A stretch of DNA of 64,000 bases from Nocardiopsis sp. NRRL B-16309 (GTDB taxonomy: Bacteria; Actinomycetota; Actinomycetes; Streptosporangiales; Streptosporangiaceae): NCBI RefSeq assembly GCF_001279585.1, contig NZ_LGEC01000114.1:248001-312000 (forward strand). Direction: 5' to 3'. Below are positions 39,391 through 46,796 of the stretch, one piece after another; positions within the stretch are counted from its first letter, which is position 1; every line of letters begins with the position of its first letter. The notes beneath the pieces were generated by a model that had not been told where the DNA came from, did not search any database, and saw only the letters and a program-made list of their open reading frames with translations. The position numbers and the translations under genes were made by a program.

Positions 39391-40187
39391 GCTGGCACCT
39401 GACCCCCGCCCAGGTCGACGAGTACGTGTCGTCCACCGTCGACGACGTCACCGCCATGTCCGTGGAGGCCCACCTCATGCACTGCCCGCCCTGCCGGTCC
39501 CTGGTTCCGGCCGACGAAGCGTGGCTGGCCGACAGCTGGGCCGACCTGCGCGACATCGTGGACCGGCCCCGCGTCGGCCTCCTGGAGCGCGCGCTGACCG
39601 CGCTCGGCCTGCGGCAGACCACCGCCAGACTCCTCACCGCCACCCCCCAGCTCTACCGCGCCTGGCTCGTGGCCACCGTGGTGGTGCTGGCCGCCGCCCT
39701 GCTGAGCGCCCACCACCTGCCGCGCGGCTCCCTGCTGTTCGCCTTCACCGCGCCCGTCGTGCCCCTGGTCGGCGTCGCCGTCGCCTACGGCCGGGGGGTG
39801 GACCCCGCCCACACGCTCACGTCGGTCACACCGCTGGCGGGACAGCGGCTGCTGTTCCTGCGCTCGTGCGCGGTCCTGGTCCCCGCACTGGTGATGTGCA
39901 CCGCGGCCGCGCTGCTCATGCCCTCCCCCACGACCCTGTGGAACGCCGGGTTCTGGCTGCTGCCGTCCCTGACCCTGGTCGCCGGTTCGCTCGTGCTCAG
40001 CCGCTGGATGCACCTGAGCGCCGCCGGCGCCGCGGTGGGCGGGCTGTGGGTGCTCGCCATGGTGCTGTTCGCCGCCACCGACCAGATCTCGGTCCTGGAG
40101 CTGTTCGCGCCGGTCTCCCAGCTGTGGTGGGCCGCCGCGCTGGCCGCCCTGGTCGGCGCGATCGTCCTGAGGGTGAGGCCCGCGTGA
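39387..40187 (+). CDS. Membrane anti-sigma factor with zinc-finger N-terminus
   Basis: The 266-residue protein has the zinc anti-sigma motif H-L-M-H-C-P-P-C (H-x3-C-x2-C) near residues 29-36. About six hydrophobic helices follow from residue 90. The N-terminal domain should hold the ECF sigma factor at the membrane and release it on a signal. The long polytopic C-terminus is unusual; most such proteins have a single TM. ATGA overlap with the sigma gene couples them, and the next gene starts at GTGA over its stop. Confidence 0.85.
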   Translation: MSWHLTPAQVDEYVSSTVDDVTAMSVEAHLMHCPPCRSLVPADEAWLADSWADLRDIVDRPRVGLLERALTALGLRQTTARLLTATPQLYRAWLVATVVVLAAALLSAHHLPRGSLLFAFTAPVVPLVGVAVAYGRGVDPAHTLTSVTPLAGQRLLFLRSCAVLVPALVMCTAAALLMPSPTTLWNAGFWLLPSLTLVAGSLVLSRWMHLSAAGAAVGGLWVLAMVLFAATDQISVLELFAPVSQLWWAAALAALVGAIVLRVRPA

Positions 40188-41074
40188 GCGCCCCGGCCAC
40201 GGCCACCGCGCCGGTCCACGCGCGCGGGCTGGTCCGCCGGTACGGATCACGCAACGCGCTGGACGGCGTGGACCTGGACCTGGGAGCCGGGGTCACCGGG
40301 CTGCTGGGCCGCAACGGTGCGGGCAAGACCACACTCCTGCGCAGCCTGGCCACCGACCTGGACGTCAGCGCCGGCCGGCTGCGGGTGCTCGGCCGCGACC
40401 CCGGCGACGCCGCGGAGCGCACCGAGATCCGGCGGCGGCTGGGCTACCTGCCGCAGAGCCCGGAGTTCTACCCGCACTTCACCGCGTTCGCGCTGCTGGA
40501 CTACGTGGCGGTGCTCAAGGAGCTGGGCGGGCGCCGCGCCCGCCACGACGAGATCCGCCGCAGCCTGGACCGGGTGGGGCTGACCGCGCGGCGGCACACG
40601 CGGGTGCGGCGCCTGTCGGGGGGCATGCGCCAGCGGCTGGCGCTGGCCGCGGCGCTGATGGGCGACCCCGAACTGCTGCTGCTCGACGAGCCGACGATCG
40701 GGCTGGACCCCGAACAGCGCATCCTCTTCCGCAACCTGGTCTCCGAACTGGCCGTGCGCAGCACCGTGGTGCTGTCCACCCACCAGATCGAGGACGTGTC
40801 GGCGCTGTGCCAGCGGGTGGTGTGCCTGGACCGGGGACGGGTCGTCTTCGACGGCACGCCCGCCACGCTGATCGGCCGGGCCCGCGGCCACGTGTGGGAG
40901 CAGACCGGACGGCCCCGGGACGGGGTCACCACATGGCGGCTGGCCGACGGCCGCTACCGCGTCCTGACCACCGAACGCAACGATCCGGCGCCGCCCGGGG
41001 ACCGGTCCGCCGTCGAGCCCACCCTGGAGGACGCCTACCTGCTGCTGACGGGCGTGGAGCGGAGCGCGCGGTGA
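40184..41074 (+). CDS. ABC transporter ATP-binding protein
   Basis: The 296-residue ATPase is of the ABC-2/drug and lantibiotic export type: Walker A GRNGAGKTT near 45-53, LGYLPQSPEFYPHFTAF, signature LSGGMRQRLALA near 145, Walker B LLLLDEPTIGLDPEQR, switch His STHQIEDV. It starts at GTG 40184 on the preceding stop. It lies between the anti-sigma and permease genes, so the system is an exporter under its own ECF sigma control. Confidence 0.93.
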   Translation: MSAPATATAPVHARGLVRRYGSRNALDGVDLDLGAGVTGLLGRNGAGKTTLLRSLATDLDVSAGRLRVLGRDPGDAAERTEIRRRLGYLPQSPEFYPHFTAFALLDYVAVLKELGGRRARHDEIRRSLDRVGLTARRHTRVRRLSGGMRQRLALAAALMGDPELLLLDEPTIGLDPEQRILFRNLVSELAVRSTVVLSTHQIEDVSALCQRVVCLDRGRVVFDGTPATLIGRARGHVWEQTGRPRDGVTTWRLADGRYRVLTTERNDPAPPGDRSAVEPTLEDAYLLLTGVERSAR

Positions 41075-42582
41075 GCCGAGCGGCCACGTTCGCGCGGCTG
41101 ACGGCGTTCGACGCGCGCCGGATGGCGCTGAACCCGCTGCTGTGGCTGGGCGCGGCCGCGACGGGCTATCTGTCCGCGTGGCCCCGCTACTGGACGGCGG
41201 CCCCCACCAGGACGGAGTTCCACGCGAGCCTTGAAAGCGCCGCGACGGTCGTCGCGGTCACGATGGCCGCCGTCGTGTGCTTCCCCGCCATGCGCGAGGT
41301 AGCCCACATCCGGCGAACCGTCGTCCCCCTGGGGCCCGTGGGACGCCTTCTGGCCCTGAGCACGGCCGCCGTGCTGATCGCGACGGTGATCATGACGGCG
41401 ATGGCGCTGGTGGACCCGCTCCTGCGCTCCGCCCCCCTGGTCGGCACGCTGAGCCCCTACGCCTACCCCGCGCCCTTCCTCATCGCGACCGCCGGACCGC
41501 TGGCGTCGATCGCGGTGGTCGCCTGGACCCGCACCTACGCGCCCCTGATCGTGCTGTCCCTGGCCATCCCGGCCCTGCTCGTGTACGAGTCCACCACGGT
41601 CGACCTGGGACTGGGAACCGCCGTCTACCAGATCTCCCGGATGACCGTCCTGGTGGAGCGCCCGTTTCCCTTCCACGGCCCGGCCGTCACCCCGTTGTCC
41701 GGCCTCCAACTCGCCTACACCGCCCTGGCGGCGGCGCTCCTGGTCACGGTCATCGCGGCCGCACGCGCCCGGCCCGCCCGGCGCACGGCACTACTGGCGT
41801 CCGCAGCCGCACTGCTGGCCGGGGCCGCCGCGACGGTGGGCTACGGGCGCGTGGCCCACTCCTTCGACACGGCCTTCCCGGACACGGCGATCCACGGGGC
41901 CACCGCCGACCAGTGCCAGGTCCGCGACGGCATCACGTACTGCCCCCTCCCCGGTTACGAGCCCTGGGTGGACGAGTGGCACGGCGCGATCGGACCGTCC
42001 CTGGCCCTGCTGCCCGAGGACGCCCGGGACGGCCTGCCCGTCCTGTGGCAGGACGGGAACGCCTACAACCGGGACCTGGAGGTGCCGGCCGACCGCTCCG
42101 TCACCGTGTACGAGTACCTGGAGACCAGGGATCCGTACATGCGCGCGACCCTGGTGGGGTCGGCCTCCCTGGCCTCGCTGGGACTGGGCGAGTACGTCTG
42201 GGACTCGTGCCGGGGCACCGGGCAGTCGAGGTTCGTGGTCGTGTCGTGGCTGACCAGCACCGCGGAGGGCGTGCCCTTCGACGACCGGTTGGAGGCCGCG
42301 GCCACGCTGTTCAGCAGTTTCTCGCCCTCACTGGCCGACCTGGAGCTGCTGCGGGCCCTGATCGACGACGTGCCCCGGGAGCGGATGGTGGACGCTCTGG
42401 CCGGGCACTGGGACGTGCTGTCCACTCGTGAGGGCACGACCCTTGAACTGGCCGAGCTGGCGGGGGTGTCCGTCAGCGGGAACGCGGACACCCCGGCCAC
42501 ACCGACCGACTGGACGCGGGTGTTCCCCGAACTCGACCCGGAGACGCACATGGTCTGGGGAGAGGGCCCCGACTGCGTGTGA
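41071..42582 (+). CDS. ABC-exporter membrane subunit with large C-terminal domain
   Basis: The 503-residue protein has six TM helices in the first 275 residues. An extracytoplasmic or cytosolic domain of about 230 residues follows, with two Cys in DQCQVRDGITYCPLPGY. That domain reads like a M1-peptidase-free surface domain and I do not recognise it. It ends TRVFPELDPETHMVWGEG-PDCV. GTG 41071 overlaps the ATPase stop, so it is the fourth gene of the sigma operon. A short remnant of a similar tail lies at 43323-43421. Confidence 0.75.
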   Translation: MSRAATFARLTAFDARRMALNPLLWLGAAATGYLSAWPRYWTAAPTRTEFHASLESAATVVAVTMAAVVCFPAMREVAHIRRTVVPLGPVGRLLALSTAAVLIATVIMTAMALVDPLLRSAPLVGTLSPYAYPAPFLIATAGPLASIAVVAWTRTYAPLIVLSLAIPALLVYESTTVDLGLGTAVYQISRMTVLVERPFPFHGPAVTPLSGLQLAYTALAAALLVTVIAAARARPARRTALLASAAALLAGAAATVGYGRVAHSFDTAFPDTAIHGATADQCQVRDGITYCPLPGYEPWVDEWHGAIGPSLALLPEDARDGLPVLWQDGNAYNRDLEVPADRSVTVYEYLETRDPYMRATLVGSASLASLGLGEYVWDSCRGTGQSRFVVVSWLTSTAEGVPFDDRLEAAATLFSSFSPSLADLELLRALIDDVPRERMVDALAGHWDVLSTREGTTLELAELAGVSVSGNADTPATPTDWTRVFPELDPETHMVWGEGPDCV

Positions 42583-42641
42583 GCACACCGGTCGTTCATC
42601 CTGCGGTGGCATCGTGAGTGGCCACAGCAGGAGCATGCGTT

Positions 42642-42656
42642 GCACGCGTTGCGTGC
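42642..42656. promoter_or_regulatory. Inverted repeat upstream of toxin-antitoxin genes
   Basis: GCACGC (42642-42647) and GCGTGC (42651-42656) flank GTT, 12 bp before the antitoxin ATG. RHH antitoxins autoregulate through such short dyads at their own promoters. Confidence 0.55.
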
Positions 42657-42668
42657 TACCGTTTTCTC

Positions 42669-42917
42669 ATGACCAATGTGAGCATCAGAGACGTACCGGA
42701 CGAGGTCGTCAACAGGGTCCGCGCCCACGCCGCCAGCCAGGGGAAGAGCCTTCAGGCCTATGTTCGCGAACTCCTGGAGCGCGACGCCCGGACCACGCCC
42801 ACCAGTCATGAGGGCACTCGGGGCACTCGCCTGGTGATGCGCCTACAGGCTCTTGAGCAGCGAAACGAATACGCCCATATGAGTACGGATGAGTACCTGG
42901 AGCTGATCCGTGGCTGA
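42669..42917 (+). CDS. RHH antitoxin (FitA/VapB-like)
   Basis: The 82-residue protein has the ribbon-helix-helix N-terminus MTNVSIRDVPDEVVNRVRAH and SLQAYVRELLERDA. The acidic C-terminal half would wrap the toxin. ATG 42669 is the natural start. It overlaps the PIN gene by 8 bp. It should neutralise the neighbour ribonuclease and repress the operon. Confidence 0.85.
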   Translation: MTNVSIRDVPDEVVNRVRAHAASQGKSLQAYVRELLERDARTTPTSHEGTRGTRLVMRLQALEQRNEYAHMSTDEYLELIRG

Positions 42918-43311
42918 CACGCTGATCGATTCCTGCGTCCTCATCGACGTCATCAAAGAGGACGCCGCTTGGGCCGATTGGTCGGCGACCGCGCTCGCTG
43001 AGGCGGCCGACACCGGGCGCGTGGTCATCAACCAGTTGGTCTACGCCGAGGTGTCCTTGTGCCTGGCCGACCCCGGCCAGTTGGACGCCGCCCTGGACGA
43101 TCTCGTGGACCGTGAGGACCTGCCCTGGAAGGCGGCCGAGCTGGCGGCGGCCGCGCACGCCGAGTACCGCAGGCGGGGAGGAGCCAAGACGTCGCCCATG
43201 CCCGACTTCTATATCGGTGCCCATGCGGCCGTGTGCGGATATCGACTGTTGACACGGAACAGGAAGGACTTCACGAGTTACTTCCCCGGCCTGGACATCA
43301 TCGCCCCCTGA
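42910..43311 (+). CDS. vapC: PIN-domain toxin ribonuclease (VapC)
   Basis: The 133-residue protein is a PIN nuclease: first acid D7 in LIDSCVLIDV, Glu in NQLVYAEVSL near 46, acid D99 in MPDFYIGAHA and D120 in TRNRKDF. All four metal-binding positions are present, so the enzyme should be active. GTG 42910 overlaps the antitoxin. VapC toxins cut tRNA or rRNA when the antitoxin is degraded. Confidence 0.88.
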   Translation: MADTLIDSCVLIDVIKEDAAWADWSATALAEAADTGRVVINQLVYAEVSLCLADPGQLDAALDDLVDREDLPWKAAELAAAAHAEYRRRGGAKTSPMPDFYIGAHAAVCGYRLLTRNRKDFTSYFPGLDIIAP

Positions 43312-43322
43312 CACACGGTCGG

Positions 43323-43421
43323 TACGAGAACCGGGAAGCGATCAGGTGGGTCTTGCCCGAGCTCGAACCGGAGCTGTACCAGACCTGGGGCGAGATCGCC
43401 GCGTGCCCCTGGGCCGTGTGC
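43323..43421 (+). pseudogene. Remnant of the C-terminus of the 41071 permease paralogue
   Basis: In the frame beginning Y-E-N-R-E-A-I-R this stretch reads WVLPELEPELYQTWGEIAAC. It lines up with the last residues of the permease at 41071-42582 (RVFPELDPETHMVWGEGPDC), sharing L/FPEL-PE-WGE. There is no start, and it runs into narK. It is probably what is left of a second copy of that tail, with the toxin-antitoxin pair sitting between the two. Confidence 0.5.
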
Positions 43422-44807
43422 TCACCCGGCGGGGACCACGCGTCGGCGGCCCCGCTCCCCGTCCCGCGGTCCGCCTCGGGTCGGCCGTCTGCGGTAGGCC
43501 GACCAGGTCAGCAGCGCGCACCCGAGGTAGAAGACGACGAACACCGCGAACGCCGGCACGGCGGTGTCCCACCGGGTGTAGGACTCGCGCAGGGCCATGG
43601 TGATGCCGACCCCGCCCAGCGCCCCCACCGCGCCGATCATGCCGAGCAGGGTGCTGGAGGTGTGCTCGGCCCGCGCCCGCGCCCGCTCCATGGGAACGCC
43701 CCTGGCCGCCAGGTCCTGGGCCCGGGCCGCGTAGACGGACGGGATCATCTTGTAGGTGGACCCGTTGCAGATCCCGGTGAGCGCGAACATGGCGGCGAAG
43801 ACCGCGACGAACAGCAGCACGGAGTCCGCCACCAGGGCGGGGACCACCAGCGTGCCGACGACGGCCATGCCCAGGAAGGCCCGGAGGGTCACGCGCGCGC
43901 CGCCGAAGCGGTCGGCGAGCCAGCCGCCGAGCGGACGGATGACGGAACCGATCAGCGGGCCCACGAACGCGATGGACGCCGCCTCCAGAGGGGTACGGCC
44001 GAACTCGCCTTGGAGCAGCAGGCCGAACGCGAACCCGAAGCCGATGAACGAACCGAACGTGCCCACGTAGAGCAGTGACATGATCCAGAAGTGGCGTTCA
44101 CCGAAGGCGCGCAGCCGGGTCCGCGCTCCGGCGCGCGCGTGCGCCAGGTTGTCCATGAACCGCCACGCCACCCACAGGCCCAGTGCGAGCGCGGGCAGGA
44201 ACAGCAGCGGCAGGAGGTGGCCGGACACAGTACCGGCCACGGCGATCACGGCGAGTCCGGCGAACTGCACCGAGGCCACCCCGACGTTGCCGCCGCCCGC
44301 GTTCAGGCCTAGGGCCAGGCCCTTGTGGTGCTCGGGGAAGAAGTAGGTGATGTTGGCCATCGACGACGAGAAGTTGCCGCCGCCCAGGCCGGCCGTGGCC
44401 GCCAGGGCCAGGAAGACGGGGAAGGGTGTCTCGGGCCGCTGCATGAGGACGGCGGCCAGCACGGTGGGCACGAACAGCAGGGCCGCCGAGACCATCGTCC
44501 ACGTGCGGCCGCCCAGCCGGGGCGCGACCAGGGTGTAGGGCACGCGCAGCACGGCACCGACGAGTGCGACGGCCGAGACGAGCAGGAACTTCTGCTCGCC
44601 GGTGAAGGAGAATCCGGCCTCGGGTGTCATGAACAGGACGAGGACCGACCACAGGCTCCACACGCAAAAGCCCAGGTGCTCGGTCGCGATCGACGCCCAC
44701 AGGTTGCGGTTGGCGACGGTGAAGCCGTGCTCGTCCCAGAAGCGGGTGTCCTCGGGGTCCCACCGGGTGATCCAGCGCGGACGTCGGGAGAGGCGTTCGG
44801 AGTCCAT
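43422..44807 (-). CDS. narK: NarK-type nitrate/nitrite MFS transporter
   Basis: The 461-residue protein has 12 TM helices and the nitrate-porter signature twice: ATAGLGGGNFSSSMANI and GLALGLNAGGGNVGVASVQF, followed by PLIGSVIRPLGGWLADRFGGARV. These are diagnostic of NarK. ATG 44807 follows GAGGA by 6 bp; a longer frame adds a non-coding-like tract. It imports nitrate or exchanges it for nitrite. No nitrate reductase is next to it. Confidence 0.92.
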   Translation of the reverse strand: MDSERLSRRPRWITRWDPEDTRFWDEHGFTVANRNLWASIATEHLGFCVWSLWSVLVLFMTPEAGFSFTGEQKFLLVSAVALVGAVLRVPYTLVAPRLGGRTWTMVSAALLFVPTVLAAVLMQRPETPFPVFLALAATAGLGGGNFSSSMANITYFFPEHHKGLALGLNAGGGNVGVASVQFAGLAVIAVAGTVSGHLLPLLFLPALALGLWVAWRFMDNLAHARAGARTRLRAFGERHFWIMSLLYVGTFGSFIGFGFAFGLLLQGEFGRTPLEAASIAFVGPLIGSVIRPLGGWLADRFGGARVTLRAFLGMAVVGTLVVPALVADSVLLFVAVFAAMFALTGICNGSTYKMIPSVYAARAQDLAARGVPMERARARAEHTSSTLLGMIGAVGALGGVGITMALRESYTRWDTAVPAFAVFVVFYLGCALLTWSAYRRRPTRGGPRDGERGRRRVVPAG

Positions 44808-45060
44808 GGGGGTCCTCGGGGAAGGGGATACCGACCCCGATGACGCTAGGAAGGCGCGATGTCGGCGATGGTGCCCTCCCGTGACACACCGGCGACGACG
44901 CACTCACTCCGGGCTGTGCGCGCGGTGAGTTCGGACCAACCTCGCACAGAGGCCGTCGAGGGACGTCCCGGACGATCGGACCGGGCACGGACGCGCGGCG
45001 GGCGCCGGGGCCGGGCCCCGTCCCGACACGACACCGTCGCCTCTGACGCACGCGCGTGAA

Positions 45061-45102
45061 CGGCGCGCGCCCCGGTCCGCTCGGGGACCGGGGCGCGCGC
45101 CG
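45061..45102. terminator. Long perfect stem-loop terminator
   Basis: CGGCGCGCGCCCCGGTCC (45061-45078) pairs with GGACCGGGGCGCGCGCCG (45085-45102) around a 6-base loop. It follows the stop of the methyltransferase fragment and would end its transcript. The 253 bp from here to narK (44808-45060) show no gene. Confidence 0.85.
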
Positions 45103-45110
45103 TCGTCACG

Positions 45111-45200
45111 TCAGTCCTGGTCCTGCTCCTGGTGGCGGCGGGCCTTGTGGACCGGCTCCAGCACCGCCAGGCACTCCACGTGGTGGGTCATCGGGAACAT
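45111..45200 (-). pseudogene. 3' end of RlmD/RumA-like RNA (uracil-5-) methyltransferase gene
   Basis: The minus strand encodes MFPMTHHVECLAVLEP and a charged tail, the invariant C-terminus of TRAM-domain uracil-C5 methyltransferases (RlmD/RumA group), with a TGA stop before a terminator. The preceding sequence loses all similarity: the family expects A-F-D before M-F-P, but the frame reads L-R-A. Only about 29 codons remain. The rest should lie at the right end of the integrated element. Confidence 0.8.
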
Positions 45201-45414
45201 AGCCCTCAAGCGTCGTTGCAGGTCAGAGGCTCTTTTCAGGGTCTGATCTGCGAAAACTTCATACGCGCATGTGCCAGCACGTGACATCAGATGACGGGGT
45301 TTGACCCTCTCCTGACGCATCAGTGACGCACAGACGCGAACGGCCCCGGGTGGCGCTGCGAACGCCAACCCGGGGCCTTGGCCCAACACCCTGACGACGC
45401 AGGAGTTGAACCCG
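45201..45414. other. Left end of integrated element
   Basis: From 45201 the sequence no longer matches the methyltransferase and leads into the plasmid-like operon. A strong hairpin GGCCCCGGGT-GGC ... GCC-A-ACCCGGGGCC lies at 45342-45377 just before the first gene. The attachment core is probably near 45195-45210. No gene is visible. Confidence 0.6.
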
Positions 45415-45666
45415 ATGGAAACCCTATCTCAGCTGCCCAGCCACGTCTCCACGTGGTGGATGCACTTGAGCAGCCCCGCGCTTGAGACCGTCCGTCTCGC
45501 GCTCTCCCCCGCCTACGAGTGGGTCCTCACCTACCCGCTCCTCGCCGCGTTCGCCGCCGGGTGGACGCTGTTCTGCTTCGCGATGCTGTACGCGTTCATC
45601 AAGGCCGATGCGCGCCCCACCCTGAACCAGCGGTGCGCCGCTGAGGTTGAGGAGGCGCGGCGGTGA
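45415..45666 (+). CDS. Small membrane protein (Spd-like) of transfer operon
   Basis: The 83-residue protein has one clear TM (VLTYPLLAAFAAGWTLFCFAMLY, near 43-65) after an amphipathic N-terminus, then a short cytosolic tail. ATG 45415 follows AGGAG by 9 bp. It is the first gene of the element's transfer operon and overlaps the next gene (GTGA). Small spread (Spd) membrane proteins precede TraB in actinomycete plasmids; the assignment is by context. Confidence 0.6.
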   Translation: METLSQLPSHVSTWWMHLSSPALETVRLALSPAYEWVLTYPLLAAFAAGWTLFCFAMLYAFIKADARPTLNQRCAAEVEEARR

Positions 45667-45896
45667 CCTCCCCCGACCCCCTCGACCTGTCGTTGCGCGC
45701 TATCGCGCTCGTGCGTGCCGTCCATGACGGCGACCAGGACCGGATCGCCGCTGCTGTTGACGGTCTCGATCCGACCGATGTGCTCGGTGTCGCCATCCAG
45801 GGCGCGACGCTCACCGCGGCCCTCATCCGCGACAACTCGCCCCACTCGGTGGATCAGGTGTGCCGGAAGTTGGAACGCAACGTCCGCTCCTCCTAA
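45663..45896 (+). CDS. Small soluble hypothetical protein
   Basis: The 77-residue protein starts at GTG over the preceding TGA stop. It is helix-rich and acidic at the start (SPDPLDLSLRAIALVRAVHDG) with no recognised motif. Coupled translation ties it to the transfer operon. Confidence 0.55.
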   Translation: MTSPDPLDLSLRAIALVRAVHDGDQDRIAAAVDGLDPTDVLGVAIQGATLTAALIRDNSPHSVDQVCRKLERNVRSS

Positions 45897-45974
45897 CCCC
45901 GTGTTCTGCCTGTGCTGCCCTTCGGGGCGGTGCGGGGACCAACACGGGTCCGCAGTTCACCCTCAGGAGGACAC

Positions 45975-46163
45975 ATGGCGTCCGACGCCACCGCCCGACG
46001 CGTCGGGCGTGAAGACCTCACCGGCTGGTACCGGCTCAGCACCAAGCCCGCCATCGCCGCACGCCAAGCCGAAACCCTCATCGACCGGTGGGGCGCCCCC
46101 TGTCGGTGGCCGTCCATCGACGGTGTCCTGTCCGCCGCTGACCCGGAGGGGCGGGCGGCCTGA
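45975..46163 (+). CDS. Small hypothetical protein
   Basis: The 62-residue protein begins at ATG after AGGAGG. It has basic and Trp-rich patches (RVGREDLTGWYRLSTKP, RWGAPCRWPSIDG), reminiscent of a small DNA-binding protein, but no domain is recognised. It abuts the next gene (TGATG). Confidence 0.5.
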   Translation: MASDATARRVGREDLTGWYRLSTKPAIAARQAETLIDRWGAPCRWPSIDGVLSAADPEGRAA

Positions 46164-46606
46164 TGATCGAGACCGCGAACATCTCCGTGTCAGTGGTGTG
46201 CCTCATCGTGGGGCTCATCTGCTGGTTCTCGAAGGCGTGGCCGAAGGCCCAGTTGGTGCTGTTCATCCTCGCTGGCGCCGGGATGGGCGCCGGGTTCATC
46301 GGCGGGTCCATCTTGGACGGCATCGCGTCCATCATGTCCGCGGTCGACGGCGGGATGGCTGACGCGTTCGGCGCCCCCGTCCCCGGTCTGCTCGCGGTGA
46401 CGGTGACGCTGTTCATCGTCCTGGGGTGGATGGGCAAGCTCGGCTGGATGAAGAAGGGCTCCCGCATCGTGACCGCCCTGTCCGCGTTCGGTGCCCCGCT
46501 GATCTGGCACATGACGGGCGGCATCTTCGGGGGCCTGGCCATGGTGGCCGGGTCCATTGGCGGTGTCCTCGGGTCCGTGATCTTCCTGCCCATCACTGGT
46601 TTCTAG
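46163..46606 (+). CDS. Membrane protein of transfer operon
   Basis: The 147-residue protein has four predicted TM segments (about 5-22, 28-50, 70-90, 105-140) rich in Gly, with little outside. Its ATG overlaps the preceding stop. Spd-type proteins that spread plasmids between mycelial compartments are of this size and sit next to traB. Function inferred from context. Confidence 0.65.
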   Translation: MIETANISVSVVCLIVGLICWFSKAWPKAQLVLFILAGAGMGAGFIGGSILDGIASIMSAVDGGMADAFGAPVPGLLAVTVTLFIVLGWMGKLGWMKKGSRIVTALSAFGAPLIWHMTGGIFGGLAMVAGSIGGVLGSVIFLPITGF

Positions 46607-46616
46607 GGAGACCACC

Positions 46617-46796
46617 ATGCGTCATGTACTCATCCCAGCCGCTGTCGGCGCCCTTGTCGCGCTGATGTCCTCCCACGCCGTGTCGTGGTGGGTGGTCCTA
46701 CTGGCCGTCCCTGTTGCCGCGGTCGCCTGCATCGGGTTCCTGGTGTGGGCCGACAGCCGCCCCTCCCGTCCGATTCTGCGAAAGAAGGAACTGTGA
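46617..46796 (+). CDS. 59-residue membrane protein upstream of traB
   Basis: The reading frame ATG 46617 to TGA 46796 gives MRHVLIPAAVGALVALMSS, then SWWVVLLAVPVAAVACIGFL, two TM segments and a basic tail. The traB GTG starts 4 bp before its end, so translation is coupled. It is a typical tiny Spd-like gene and likely real. Confidence 0.65.
   Translation: MRHVLIPAAVGALVALMSSHAVSWWVVLLAVPVAAVACIGFLVWADSRPSRPILRKKEL

Noticed and set aside
44808..45060. Possible small genes between narK and the methyltransferase fragment
   Set aside because: No ribosome site, no conserved motif; treated as intergenic.
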